From NCBI GenBank assembly GCA_910579755.1, contig CAJTVB010000005.1, forward strand, positions 124,001 to 188,000: DNA of 64,000 nucleotides. Reading direction: 5' to 3'. The notes beneath the pieces were generated by a model, which saw only the letters and a program-made list of their open reading frames with translations, was not told where the DNA came from and did no database searches. The translations under genes were made by a program, and so were the position numbers. Each line of letters opens with the position of its first letter. Positions within the stretch are counted from its first letter, which is position 1. Below are positions 53,818 through 62,300 of the stretch, one piece after another. The stretch comes from an uncultured Acetatifactor sp. (GTDB lineage Bacteria > Bacillota > Clostridia > Lachnospirales > Lachnospiraceae).

Positions 53818-55281
53818 TTATTGATTCCATACAAAATCCGTATCCAGATCCAAAGCTGCCATAATTCCCTGCTCATCCAGATAGGTGACTGTGAACGCAT
53901 GGCTCTTCAGATCCGCCCAAAGCACGGCTTCCAGTCCACTGTCCCTCCAGGCGATCTGCAGAATATCCGCCGGCGTATCCATTACCTCCATTGTGCCGTC
54001 AAATACCGGATATAAATTGCGGAACTGCATCAGCCGACACAGATGCCGTACCACCGGCCTCTCCACCTCCCGGCAGATCTCTTCCACAGTATAGTTATGG
54101 CGGCTGATATTCCGCGGGTAATTGGTGCGCTCCATCAGCTCATAATCATTGGCTCCTGCCAGCAGCCCCATATAATAAACCTGTGGGATCCCAGGGCTGA
54201 AGAACTGAATGGCTCTGGCCAGCAGATAGCTTTGGTCCCGCTCTCCCAAAGCAGAATAATAGGTACAGTTAATCTGATATACCACCTGTTTTCCTACGGT
54301 ATCCTGACTGTAATGCCACTTGAAATTTGCCCCCTGACGCCGGGTCTCCTGAATCACCCTGTCCAACTCCTCCTCTGTGAGCAGTCCTTCCACATCCACC
54401 GTTCCCAGCCCATCATGGGTATCCAGGGTAGTCTGCTGGTTTCGGGGACAGATATCCAGCCAGCGGCGCAGCCTTGTGCCGTCGCCGGAGTACAGGGTAT
54501 GCAGCACCATCACCGGCAGTACAAAATCATAGACACAGTAGCCATGCTCCGCTATTTTCTGCTGTACCGTATAATGATCGTGGATCTCTGGCAGCATAGG
54601 AATCTGACGCTCATCCAAAATTTCCTGCACCCGCTCCATCAACTTCCAGATCTCCGGTTCCAGAAAGAAGCAGGAGGTATCCGGCTTTTTGGTGGCAAAG
54701 GCGAAGGCATCCAGACGAATCATGGCCGCACCATGATCCATCAGACCGCGCAGGGTTTTTGCCACATAATTCCAGGCAGTTTCACTGTTAAGATCCAGAT
54801 CCATCTGTTCTCTGTCAAAGGTACACCAGACCTTCTCCTGTGTGCCGTCCGCAAAATCCACCACCTCGCAGGGCGCTCCCGGCTTTCTTCTGTTCAGCTT
54901 TTCAATTTGTTCCTCCGAAGGCTCTCCCCCCGGCCAGAATCTGGAAAAACGCAGAAACATATCCGCATAGGGAGAGGCGTCATGCTTTTCCACAAAATCC
55001 CGAAATTCCGGCGAGCGTCTGGACAGATGATTGATCATAAAATCAAACATCAGTTCATATTCTCTGCCCAGCGCCTCCACATCCTCCCAGGTCCCGAACT
55101 CCTCCGACACCTTGCTGTAATCGATGGGCGCAAATCCCCTGTCTCCGGAAGAAGGATAAAATGGAAGAATGTGTACGGCTCCGATCTCCCTTTTAAAATA
55201 GGTATCCAGCACCTGCTTTACTTCCTTCAGATTTTTTCCGAAGCTGTCGGAATACGTGATCAGCATAATTTTATTCTTCAT
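53818..55281 (-). CDS. Sucrose phosphorylase-like GH13 enzyme
   Basis: The 487-residue protein lacks the extra domains of amylases and has the GH13_18 pattern: VHILPFYPSSGDRGFAPIDY, nucleophile D191 in IRLDAFAF, acid/base E232 in PEIHDHY and D290 in LDTHDGLG. Members phosphorolyse sucrose, sucrose-6'-phosphate, glucosylglycerol or glucosylglycerate, giving glucose-1-phosphate. In a mannosidase cluster the true substrate may be a glucosyl conjugate rather than sucrose. It heads the GH38 D-SIS-GH2 transcript. Its promoter is elaborate (see 55329-55400). Confidence 0.85.
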   Translation of the reverse strand: MKNKIMLITYSDSFGKNLKEVKQVLDTYFKREIGAVHILPFYPSSGDRGFAPIDYSKVSEEFGTWEDVEALGREYELMFDFMINHLSRRSPEFRDFVEKHDASPYADMFLRFSRFWPGGEPSEEQIEKLNRRKPGAPCEVVDFADGTQEKVWCTFDREQMDLDLNSETAWNYVAKTLRGLMDHGAAMIRLDAFAFATKKPDTSCFFLEPEIWKLMERVQEILDERQIPMLPEIHDHYTVQQKIAEHGYCVYDFVLPVMVLHTLYSGDGTRLRRWLDICPRNQQTTLDTHDGLGTVDVEGLLTEEELDRVIQETRRQGANFKWHYSQDTVGKQVVYQINCTYYSALGERDQSYLLARAIQFFSPGIPQVYYMGLLAGANDYELMERTNYPRNISRHNYTVEEICREVERPVVRHLCRLMQFRNLYPVFDGTMEVMDTPADILQIAWRDSGLEAVLWADLKSHAFTVTYLDEQGIMAALDLDTDFVWNQ

Positions 55282-55328
55282 GTCTCTACCCCCGTGTATG
55301 CCCGCCTTTTCTCAAGCGTTGTGTTCAA

Positions 55329-55357
55329 ATTTTATCACAAATTATTAACTTATACAA
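55329..55357 (-). promoter_or_regulatory. Promoter of the sucrose phosphorylase-GH38 D operon with spacer operator
   Basis: TTGTAT (55352-55357) and TAAAAT (55329-55334) on the minus strand are spaced 17 bp. The spacer begins with TCACAAATTAT (plus-strand reading, 55335-55345), almost the same as an element upstream of deoR. A repressor bound there would block RNA polymerase. Confidence 0.6.
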
Positions 55358-55364
55358 TGTATAA

Positions 55365-55400
55365 ATGAAATATTTTGACTTATATATGAAATAATTTGAC
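55365..55400 (-). repeat. Two 15-bp direct repeats 21 bp apart, candidate activator half-sites
   Basis: ATGAAATATTTTGAC (55365-55379) and ATGAAATAATTTGAC (55386-55400) differ at one base. They begin 8 bp upstream of the -35. Direct repeats at 21-bp phasing next to -35 are typical for AraC/XylS activators; no such gene lies in this window. Confidence 0.55.
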
Positions 55401-55538
55401 ATTTAAAGTAGTGTTTCATGAGTAAAAGAAGCAATAAAGGTTCTTGTATTGCCATCTCAACTGTGATATTATTTGGAATATATTGAAAATATTTGATTTC
55501 GCTCAGAGATTTCAACAAGAATTTGACCCTAACTAGAA

Positions 55539-55544
55539 TATAAT
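55539..55544 (+). promoter_or_regulatory. -10 element of the tandem MBL gene
   Basis: A consensus TATAAT stands 30 bp before the ATG at 55574. The -35 window reads CAAGAA, far from consensus. A TTGAAAATATTTGATTT segment upstream (about 55483) resembles the direct repeats on the other side and could be an activator site. Confidence 0.4.
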
Positions 55545-55573
55545 AAAAATGCCCAAAGGGCAGGGAGGTATGC

Positions 55574-57361
55574 ATGGATCAGCTCACAAACCACATTTAT
55601 CTGTATTCCGATACCTGTAACGTTTATATCATTCGGGAGGGAGACCATGCCGTACTGATCGACTTTGGCTCCGGCGCAATTCTTCAGGCGCTACAGGAGG
55701 CAGGGATCCAAGCCGAAGCCATCCTCGTGACCCATCATCACAGAGATCAGATACAGGGGCTGCAGCTGGCGGCAGAGGCTGGAATTCCCGTCTTCGTTCC
55801 CCACTCGGAGCAGGAACTGGTGTCGGAAGCCGGCCAGATGTGGCAGGCCAGAGAAATCTATAACAATTACAATAACCGCCAGGACCGCTTTTCCATCCTG
55901 GAGTCCGTGCCAATCGCCGGTACCTTGAAGGATTACTCATACATGAAAGCCGGCCCGTTTTCCTTTGAAGTGCTTCCTACTCCGGGTCACACCGTCGGCT
56001 CCGTGTCTCTTTTGCTGCACCTGGAGAATGCCGTCTACGCCTTTACCGGGGATCTGATCTATGGTCCGGGCAAGGTCTGGTCTCTGGCCGCCACCCAGTG
56101 GAGCTATAACGGAGGAGAAGGAATCGCCTTCAGCATCCTCTCCCTTTTATCCCTGGAGGAAAAAAATCCTAAAATGCTGCTCCCCTCTCACGGAGCCCCC
56201 ATGGATGTGTCGGCCATTCCCGATACGGTAGAGAACCTGCGCAGTCTTTTATCCTTCCGCAGACATAATCCCAGACTGTTTTTGCTGCGGGAAACTCCCT
56301 ATGAGGCGCTGACTCCTCATCTGCTGTTCAACCGTACCAGCATGTCCAATTCCTATGTGTTGATTTCGGAAAGCAAAAAAGCCCTGGTACTGGACCTGGG
56401 CTATGACTTTATGGCAGGGTGCGCCTCCGGAACGGACCGAAGCTCCCGGCGGCCCTGGCTCTATACCTTCCCATTCCTGTTCCGGGAATATGGGATTCAG
56501 CAAATTGACGCCTGTATCTGCACCCATTACCACGATGATCACGTGGCCGGCTTTAACCTTCTCAGAGATACCTATGGAGCGGAAGTCTGGTGTGCGGAAA
56601 CCTTTGCTGATCTGCTGGAGCATCCGGACCACTATGATCTTCCCTGCCTGTGGTACGACCCCATTTCGGTGGACAGAAAGCTTCCCCTTAAGGTTCCCAT
56701 TGTATGGGAAGAATATACCTTGATCCTTCATCCTCTCTCCGGACATACCAGATACAGCGCAGCTATAGAATTCCAGGCGGACGGAAAGAAAATACTGTGC
56801 GGCGGAGACCAATATGCCGACGAGGACGGACTTGCATGTAACTATGTGTATAAAAATATGTTTGAGTATACCGATTTTAAAGAAAGCGCCGCGCTTTACC
56901 AACGGATCAAGCCGGATCTGATCATCACCGGACACTGGATGGGCTTTACAAAGGATAAGGATTACCTGGATCAGATTACCTGGCGGGGCTCACAGCTGGC
57001 CCGGCTGCATCAGGCATTGCTGCCTTACGGGGAATACAAGGCTCCTTCCTCGGATTTTTGCATTCAAATGCATCCCTATCAGGCTTTTGCCGCGCCGGGA
57101 GAAACAGTGGATGTCACCGTAGAAGCGGTAAATCCTCTCCCTAAAGAGTGCGTGCTGACCTGCTCGCTGGTGCTTTCTGCAGGCTGTATCTGTGATACAA
57201 CGGTACAGTCACAGATGACGCCTGCCCATGGAGCCGCCCTGCTTTCCTTCCGGATTCAGGTGCCGGAGACTCCCGCCCGCCGTATCCGGATCGGCTGTGA
57301 TCTCACCGCAGGTGACCGCCGCCTGGGACAGCAGGGGGAAATGCTTCTCACGATTCGCTGA
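55574..57361 (+). CDS. Tandem-domain metallo-beta-lactamase fold protein
   Basis: The 595-residue protein contains two MBL domains and a C-terminal Ig-like domain (about 500-595). Domain 1 (1-235) has H54, H56 and D58 in THHHRDQ, with Gln59 where His is usual, plus H139, D160 and H206. Domain 2 (about 255-470) has the full HYHDDH (H318, H320, D322, H323), H391, D412 and H454. It is cytoplasmic by sequence. The MBL fold covers hydrolases, lactonases and sulfatases, so the reaction is open; a hydrolytic step on an imported conjugate is possible. GGGAGG precedes the ATG. It is divergent from the sucrose phosphorylase operon. Confidence 0.85.
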   Translation: MDQLTNHIYLYSDTCNVYIIREGDHAVLIDFGSGAILQALQEAGIQAEAILVTHHHRDQIQGLQLAAEAGIPVFVPHSEQELVSEAGQMWQAREIYNNYNNRQDRFSILESVPIAGTLKDYSYMKAGPFSFEVLPTPGHTVGSVSLLLHLENAVYAFTGDLIYGPGKVWSLAATQWSYNGGEGIAFSILSLLSLEEKNPKMLLPSHGAPMDVSAIPDTVENLRSLLSFRRHNPRLFLLRETPYEALTPHLLFNRTSMSNSYVLISESKKALVLDLGYDFMAGCASGTDRSSRRPWLYTFPFLFREYGIQQIDACICTHYHDDHVAGFNLLRDTYGAEVWCAETFADLLEHPDHYDLPCLWYDPISVDRKLPLKVPIVWEEYTLILHPLSGHTRYSAAIEFQADGKKILCGGDQYADEDGLACNYVYKNMFEYTDFKESAALYQRIKPDLIITGHWMGFTKDKDYLDQITWRGSQLARLHQALLPYGEYKAPSSDFCIQMHPYQAFAAPGETVDVTVEAVNPLPKECVLTCSLVLSAGCICDTTVQSQMTPAHGAALLSFRIQVPETPARRIRIGCDLTAGDRRLGQQGEMLLTIR

Positions 57362-59258
57362 TCCGTCTCCAGATCCGGGCCTCATAGCCGCCAAGCTTTT
57401 CTGTATCCCGGAATTGGTTTCTCTCCGGACCACTGTTTCCTGCTTTTCCCCGGCCGTAGACCAATTCCCACTGTCCCTGCGGCGCAAAAGCCCTGCAGGG
57501 ACGGGAACCTAAATTACAGTCTATGATATAAATCGTTTTCTTTCCTGTCCGCTGGTACACAAACCGGTTTTTCCTGCGGTTTAAAACGCAAAAATCTCCG
57601 TAGATAAAGGTTTCGTCCTGACGGCGCAGCCTCAGCAGCTCCCTGTAAGTCTCGAAGACTTCCTCCCTGGGCTTCTGGCGAAGTCCCTCATGGCAGGAAG
57701 GCAGACGCTCATTCCAGGGCAGCAACACTCTGGCATGCTCCCTTGTGCCTGCCAGAATTACGGCAAATACCTGCTCCGGGGGCTCCCTCCGAATATGCTC
57801 CTCATAGTAGCCTTTTGCCTCCACATCCGTAATCTGCTCCATGGAGGTGAATTCATAATTGGCAAGCCCCATCTCGTCTCCCTGGTAGATAAAGGGCGTT
57901 CCTTTCAGGGTAAGCTGCATCACCGCCAGCAGTCTGGCCAGATCCGCATGGCACCGGGTATCCTTCGTGATCTTGCTGATCATTCGCGGATTGTCATGAT
58001 TGTTGTAAAACAGCGACATCCAGCAATTGCTTCCATAATGCTCCATCCAGTCTATCATGTAATCCCGGAAATAATTCAGATCGTATTCATAATCCTCCAT
58101 CCGCACATGGCCGGGCGTCTCCAGATGATCAAAGGAAAATACCATATCCAGCTCCCGGCGCTCTTCACCGGTAACCAGCTGGCACATTTTCATGCCAAGT
58201 CCCGGCGTCTCTCCCACGGAAAAGGCTCCGTAGGGCTCAAAGGCCCTCTCCCGAATTTCCCTCAGATACTGGTGCAGCCGCGGGCCGTAATAATAATGTT
58301 CAATGCCCGTATATCCCATCAGCGCCCCGATGGTCTCGTTTCCCTGGGGAAGCCCCTCCGCCTTGGAAATATAATTGATCACATCCATACGGAAGCCATC
58401 CACTCCCTTATCCAGCCATCGGCGGATCATGGCAGTCACGTCCTCTCGCACTGCCGGGTTATCCCAGTTCAGATCCATCTGCTTTTTGGAAAAAAGATGC
58501 AGTGACCAGCAATCCGACGCCTGGTCGTAATTCCAGGCGGAGCCGGAAAAGAAAGAGCTCCAATTGTTGGGAGGCCGGCGGCTGCCGTCGTCCTTTCGGA
58601 AAAAATAGTACTCCCGATAAGGGGAATTGGGATCTGCCAACGCCTGCCGGTACCAGACATGCTCGTCAGAGGTGTGATTGACCACCAGATCCATGATCAG
58701 GCGCATTCCCCGCTTATGTGTCTCGTCCAGGAGCCTGTCAAAATCCTCCATGGTGCCGAATTCCTCCATGATCCTGTCATAATCCCGGATATCATATCCG
58801 TTGTCATCATTGGGGGAATCATAAATGGGAGACAGCCATAAAGCATCCACTCCCAGCTCCTTTAAATAGTCCAGCCTGCTTATAATACCGGGCAGATCGC
58901 CGATACCATCTCCGTTGCTGTCGCAAAAGCTGCGTGGATAAATCTGATAAAATACGGCTTCCTTCCACCACCTGGGTGTGATTTGCCCATGAGAAACCAC
59001 AGGTTCTTCCTTTTCACTGTTTACCAGGTGCAAAAGGGCGTCAAAAAAATCCGTTCCCAGCTTTTTGCGGGTCAGGCCGGCCACAGTCCCCAGCTTCAGG
59101 CCGGAAACGATTTTATTGGTGAGTGCCCGTTCCGGGAGCCCCAGCTGGAGAAGCACTCTGGCCAGAGCATCATGCCCCACCGGATTGCGGTAAAGCTCCC
59201 CTATGGAGCTGTCATAGGTAAGCCTTGTATTTTTCTCTGCTGCTTTATTATTTTTCAT
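57348..59258 (-). CDS. GH13 alpha-glucosidase/oligo-1,6-glucosidase-like with N-terminal helical domain
   Basis: The 636-residue protein has a GH13 catalytic domain starting at about residue 97 (RWWKEAVFYQIYPRSF). Nucleophile D292 is in FRMDVINY, acid/base E350 in SVGET and D422 in NNHDNPR; the calcium-type loop DSNGDGIGDL is typical of the oligo-1,6-glucosidase group. The first 95 residues form a short helical unit (SIGELYRNPVGHDALARVL) absent from usual members. It likely hydrolyses alpha-glucosides in the cytoplasm. Start 59258 is chosen over a TTG four codons earlier. Its end overlaps the convergent MBL gene by 14 bp. Confidence 0.88.
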   Translation of the reverse strand: MKNNKAAEKNTRLTYDSSIGELYRNPVGHDALARVLLQLGLPERALTNKIVSGLKLGTVAGLTRKKLGTDFFDALLHLVNSEKEEPVVSHGQITPRWWKEAVFYQIYPRSFCDSNGDGIGDLPGIISRLDYLKELGVDALWLSPIYDSPNDDNGYDIRDYDRIMEEFGTMEDFDRLLDETHKRGMRLIMDLVVNHTSDEHVWYRQALADPNSPYREYYFFRKDDGSRRPPNNWSSFFSGSAWNYDQASDCWSLHLFSKKQMDLNWDNPAVREDVTAMIRRWLDKGVDGFRMDVINYISKAEGLPQGNETIGALMGYTGIEHYYYGPRLHQYLREIRERAFEPYGAFSVGETPGLGMKMCQLVTGEERRELDMVFSFDHLETPGHVRMEDYEYDLNYFRDYMIDWMEHYGSNCWMSLFYNNHDNPRMISKITKDTRCHADLARLLAVMQLTLKGTPFIYQGDEMGLANYEFTSMEQITDVEAKGYYEEHIRREPPEQVFAVILAGTREHARVLLPWNERLPSCHEGLRQKPREEVFETYRELLRLRRQDETFIYGDFCVLNRRKNRFVYQRTGKKTIYIIDCNLGSRPCRAFAPQGQWELVYGRGKAGNSGPERNQFRDTEKLGGYEARIWRRISES

Positions 59259-59313
59259 ATAAATCTTCAACCTTCATGCCGTATCCTGGCGGCATCGCCA
59301 TGTGAAAATTGCT

Positions 59314-62300
59314 CTATAATTGATTTCTCTGATCCCTTTTTTTCAGCAGTGAGGAGGTGTCCAGCGACTGCGGCGACTGCTTTGCGGCAGACCTCTTCCC
59401 TTTTCCTCCGACAGCCTTCTTCCGATTCTCTTTTCCGGAATTGTCTGAAACCATTTGTGCATGGTCTACGGCGGTGCTGCCCATTCCGTCCTGCCCATCC
59501 GCTTCCGTAACCATTTTCTCCCTGGTCCTCCCCGGCAGAACCGGACGCCCCCCTTTTATCTTTTCCTTCAGGGCGCTTCTTACCCTGCGGTAAAGCCTGG
59601 TATTCTGGGGCAGAAAACAAAACCTGCGCAGAGCAATATCCAGGACAAACCACACAATAGTCATAAGAATCAGCCATTTTGTCAGCTCAAGCCTCTGCCT
59701 TGCTTCGGTTTTCCTCTGCTTCCAAAAGCTTTCGCCGGGCTCCAGGATTCTGCCGAAGCGTTCTACAAAGGAAAGAAAAGGCGCCGTGCTCACATCAAAT
59801 TTATATTCGTCCGAGTATTGCACTGCCACTGCGGTAGTCACGGCATTGGAGATCTCTTCCCCCTCAATCCGCCGGATGCTGAGATTATAAAGCCCGGTGA
59901 TATCTGTGTTCAGCTGAGCCTCAAATCTGCCCGGCGCCACAGCCGGCAGAGTCTCTGTATACGTGTTGCCCTCCGGGTCTGTATACACGGCTTCCACCCG
60001 GGTATCCTGTTCATAATCCAGGGCATGGTAAAGAATATCCGTATATCCTCCTGCCGTGGTAATCTCCACCGAATCCTCACCGATGGAGCCGTGTCCCGCG
60101 CTGTAATCGATGATTCGCTTCCAAAGCTGGACATAATCCTCCTGTCCGGCATACTCCGCCGTCCAACGGTTTGTCACATCCGTGTTCCAGGCTGCAGTGT
60201 GGCCCAGCCCATACTGCATTACCGTGAGCACCGGGTCATCCTTTTCCGAAGCAATCAGCACTTGAGAGATATTCTTCGGGGTGGCGCTGACATAGCCATA
60301 GATAACCGGCCATCCGCCTTCAAAAAGTCCCCGGATAATCTCGCTGCTTCCATTGACTGCCAGGGCAAATACTCCGTTCTGCAGATAGGTGTCTCCGCTG
60401 AGAAAGACTTCCTGGGCAAAAATCTTGGGAATGTCGGAGGCTGTATCAGAATAATAGTACCGTCCGTTACAGTCTTTGGCCAGCTGTTCCAGAAGCTTCA
60501 CATCGGATTCGTATCCCACCGCCACGGTGGACAAGGTGACGGAAGCGTTTTGGTAGGAGTTTGTAATATTGCCGTAGCTTCTGCTCTCACCCTGGCCATC
60601 CGTAAGCAAAATCACGTGACGGATACTGGCATCACAATTTTTGACACCCTCCAGCGCCGCATTCAGCGCCGGCTGAATGGTGGTTCCTCCGCCTTCCGCT
60701 ATGGTTTCTATTTTATCCTTGATAGCCTCCTTGTCTGACGCCGGCACAGGCTCCACCACCCAGCTGAAGGTATCGTCAAAGCTGACAACTCCCACATAAT
60801 CCGTGCTGCGCAGCTGATCCACGGCGGTTTTTGCAGCGGTTATGGCCAGATCCAGATTCGTGGCCCCGCTTCCGGAATTCATGCTCATGCTGCCGGAGTG
60901 GTCGATTACCATGATCATGGCCGTCACAGGAATCTCATCCACTCCCCTCAGCTCCATATCTACCGGAAGAATGGTTTCCAAAACGCTTTCCCGATAGCCG
61001 CCCAGGGCAAAGCTGTCCTCACCTCCGCAGCAGACCAGGCCGCAGCCATAGTCCCTCACATAGGTTTCGATGTTCTCCAGAAAACCGGCGGGCAGGTCTG
61101 ACAAATACACATTATCCAGAATAATGCTCCGAAACTCCAGCATTTGATCCAAAGTGGACGGCGCATTCAGGGCAGACACGGCGCTGTAGCTGCAGTTAGC
61201 GCTGCGAAGCACCTCCTGAAATTGTCCGCTGTCCTGGCCCATGCCGGAAACAAGCAGTATCCTGGGCGCAGAATCCACCACCGAATAAGCGTGATAACTG
61301 TCATTTTCCAGGCAGCTATCGCCGGGAGCCGCCACCCGCACCTGAAAGCTTTCTATGTTTTCCCCCATGACCTGTTGGCGAAAACGAAACTGGTTTGTGC
61401 CGGAATGAAGGTGAACCTCATAGCTTTGAGTCTGAATACTGCCCATCCAGATCTGAATTTGAGCATCGGTGTCATAATTGCTGACCACCGTCACAGTCAT
61501 GGAATAGGCATCCCCCTGATAGAGATAGCCGGGAAGTTCCACATTTTCCACATAAGCGTCCTGGCCCTGCTCCGTCTCATAGACAAAAGCCAGAAGCTCT
61601 GTCTGTGCGGATGCAAGTCCGGCAGCCGTGTTGGTCAGATCCCCCTTGGTCTGCCTGCCATCGGTAAGCACCACCAGCCTTCCGGCTCCTTCCCCGGGAA
61701 GCATTGCCAGAGCCCTGGAAACGACGTCCTCAAAATTGGTGGCCGTCTTGTCCGGCAGGGACATGATTCCGGAAAAGTGATCCTCCTTTGTGAGAAATTG
61801 CTCTATCATAGAGTCTTTACCAAAGGTCACAATGCCGTATTGATTCTTTTCCGGCATTTCTCCAATCGCCTGATTCAGGTAATCTTCCATGGCGGACAGA
61901 TTCTGACGGTTGCTGTTGGAAATATCCACCAAAAAAATGGTGGTATTCAGATTACTGCGCCGGGTAATCCCCACTCCTGCCAGCGCCAGAAGAAGCATAA
62001 TAACAGCCGCCGCACGCACTGCCAGATAAAACCGGTTACCCTGTCCCATCTGTTTTACATACAAAAACCATTCTAACGCCAGCAGGATCAAAGCCGCCGC
62101 CAGCAGAACATTTCTCAAATGCTTTTTTACAAGACCATTTCCCCCGGAAACGCCATAATCCCCTCCCTCGGCTGTGATCCGTCCATCAGACTGACTGTCT
62201 GTGGCAAAGCGGACCACGTAGGGCTCGCTTTTGTCCCCGGCCTCTGCCTGATACAATCCTGCCTTGCGGGTCTGGGCCGAAAGCGCCTCTGTATCCAGAT

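Larger units (their letters stand above)
55282..55573. other. 292-bp divergent control region
   Basis: An AT-rich region between the sucrose phosphorylase operon (minus) and the tandem MBL gene (plus). It contains the minus promoter with an operator-like spacer, two 21-bp-phased direct repeats, and a TATAAT at 55539-55544 for the plus gene with no good -35, suggesting activator dependence. Confidence 0.55.

Noticed and set aside
54043..55368. 441-codon plus-strand frame across the sucrose phosphorylase gene
   Set aside because: Antisense shadow; the minus strand has all GH13 motifs, and the frame runs through the promoter region.
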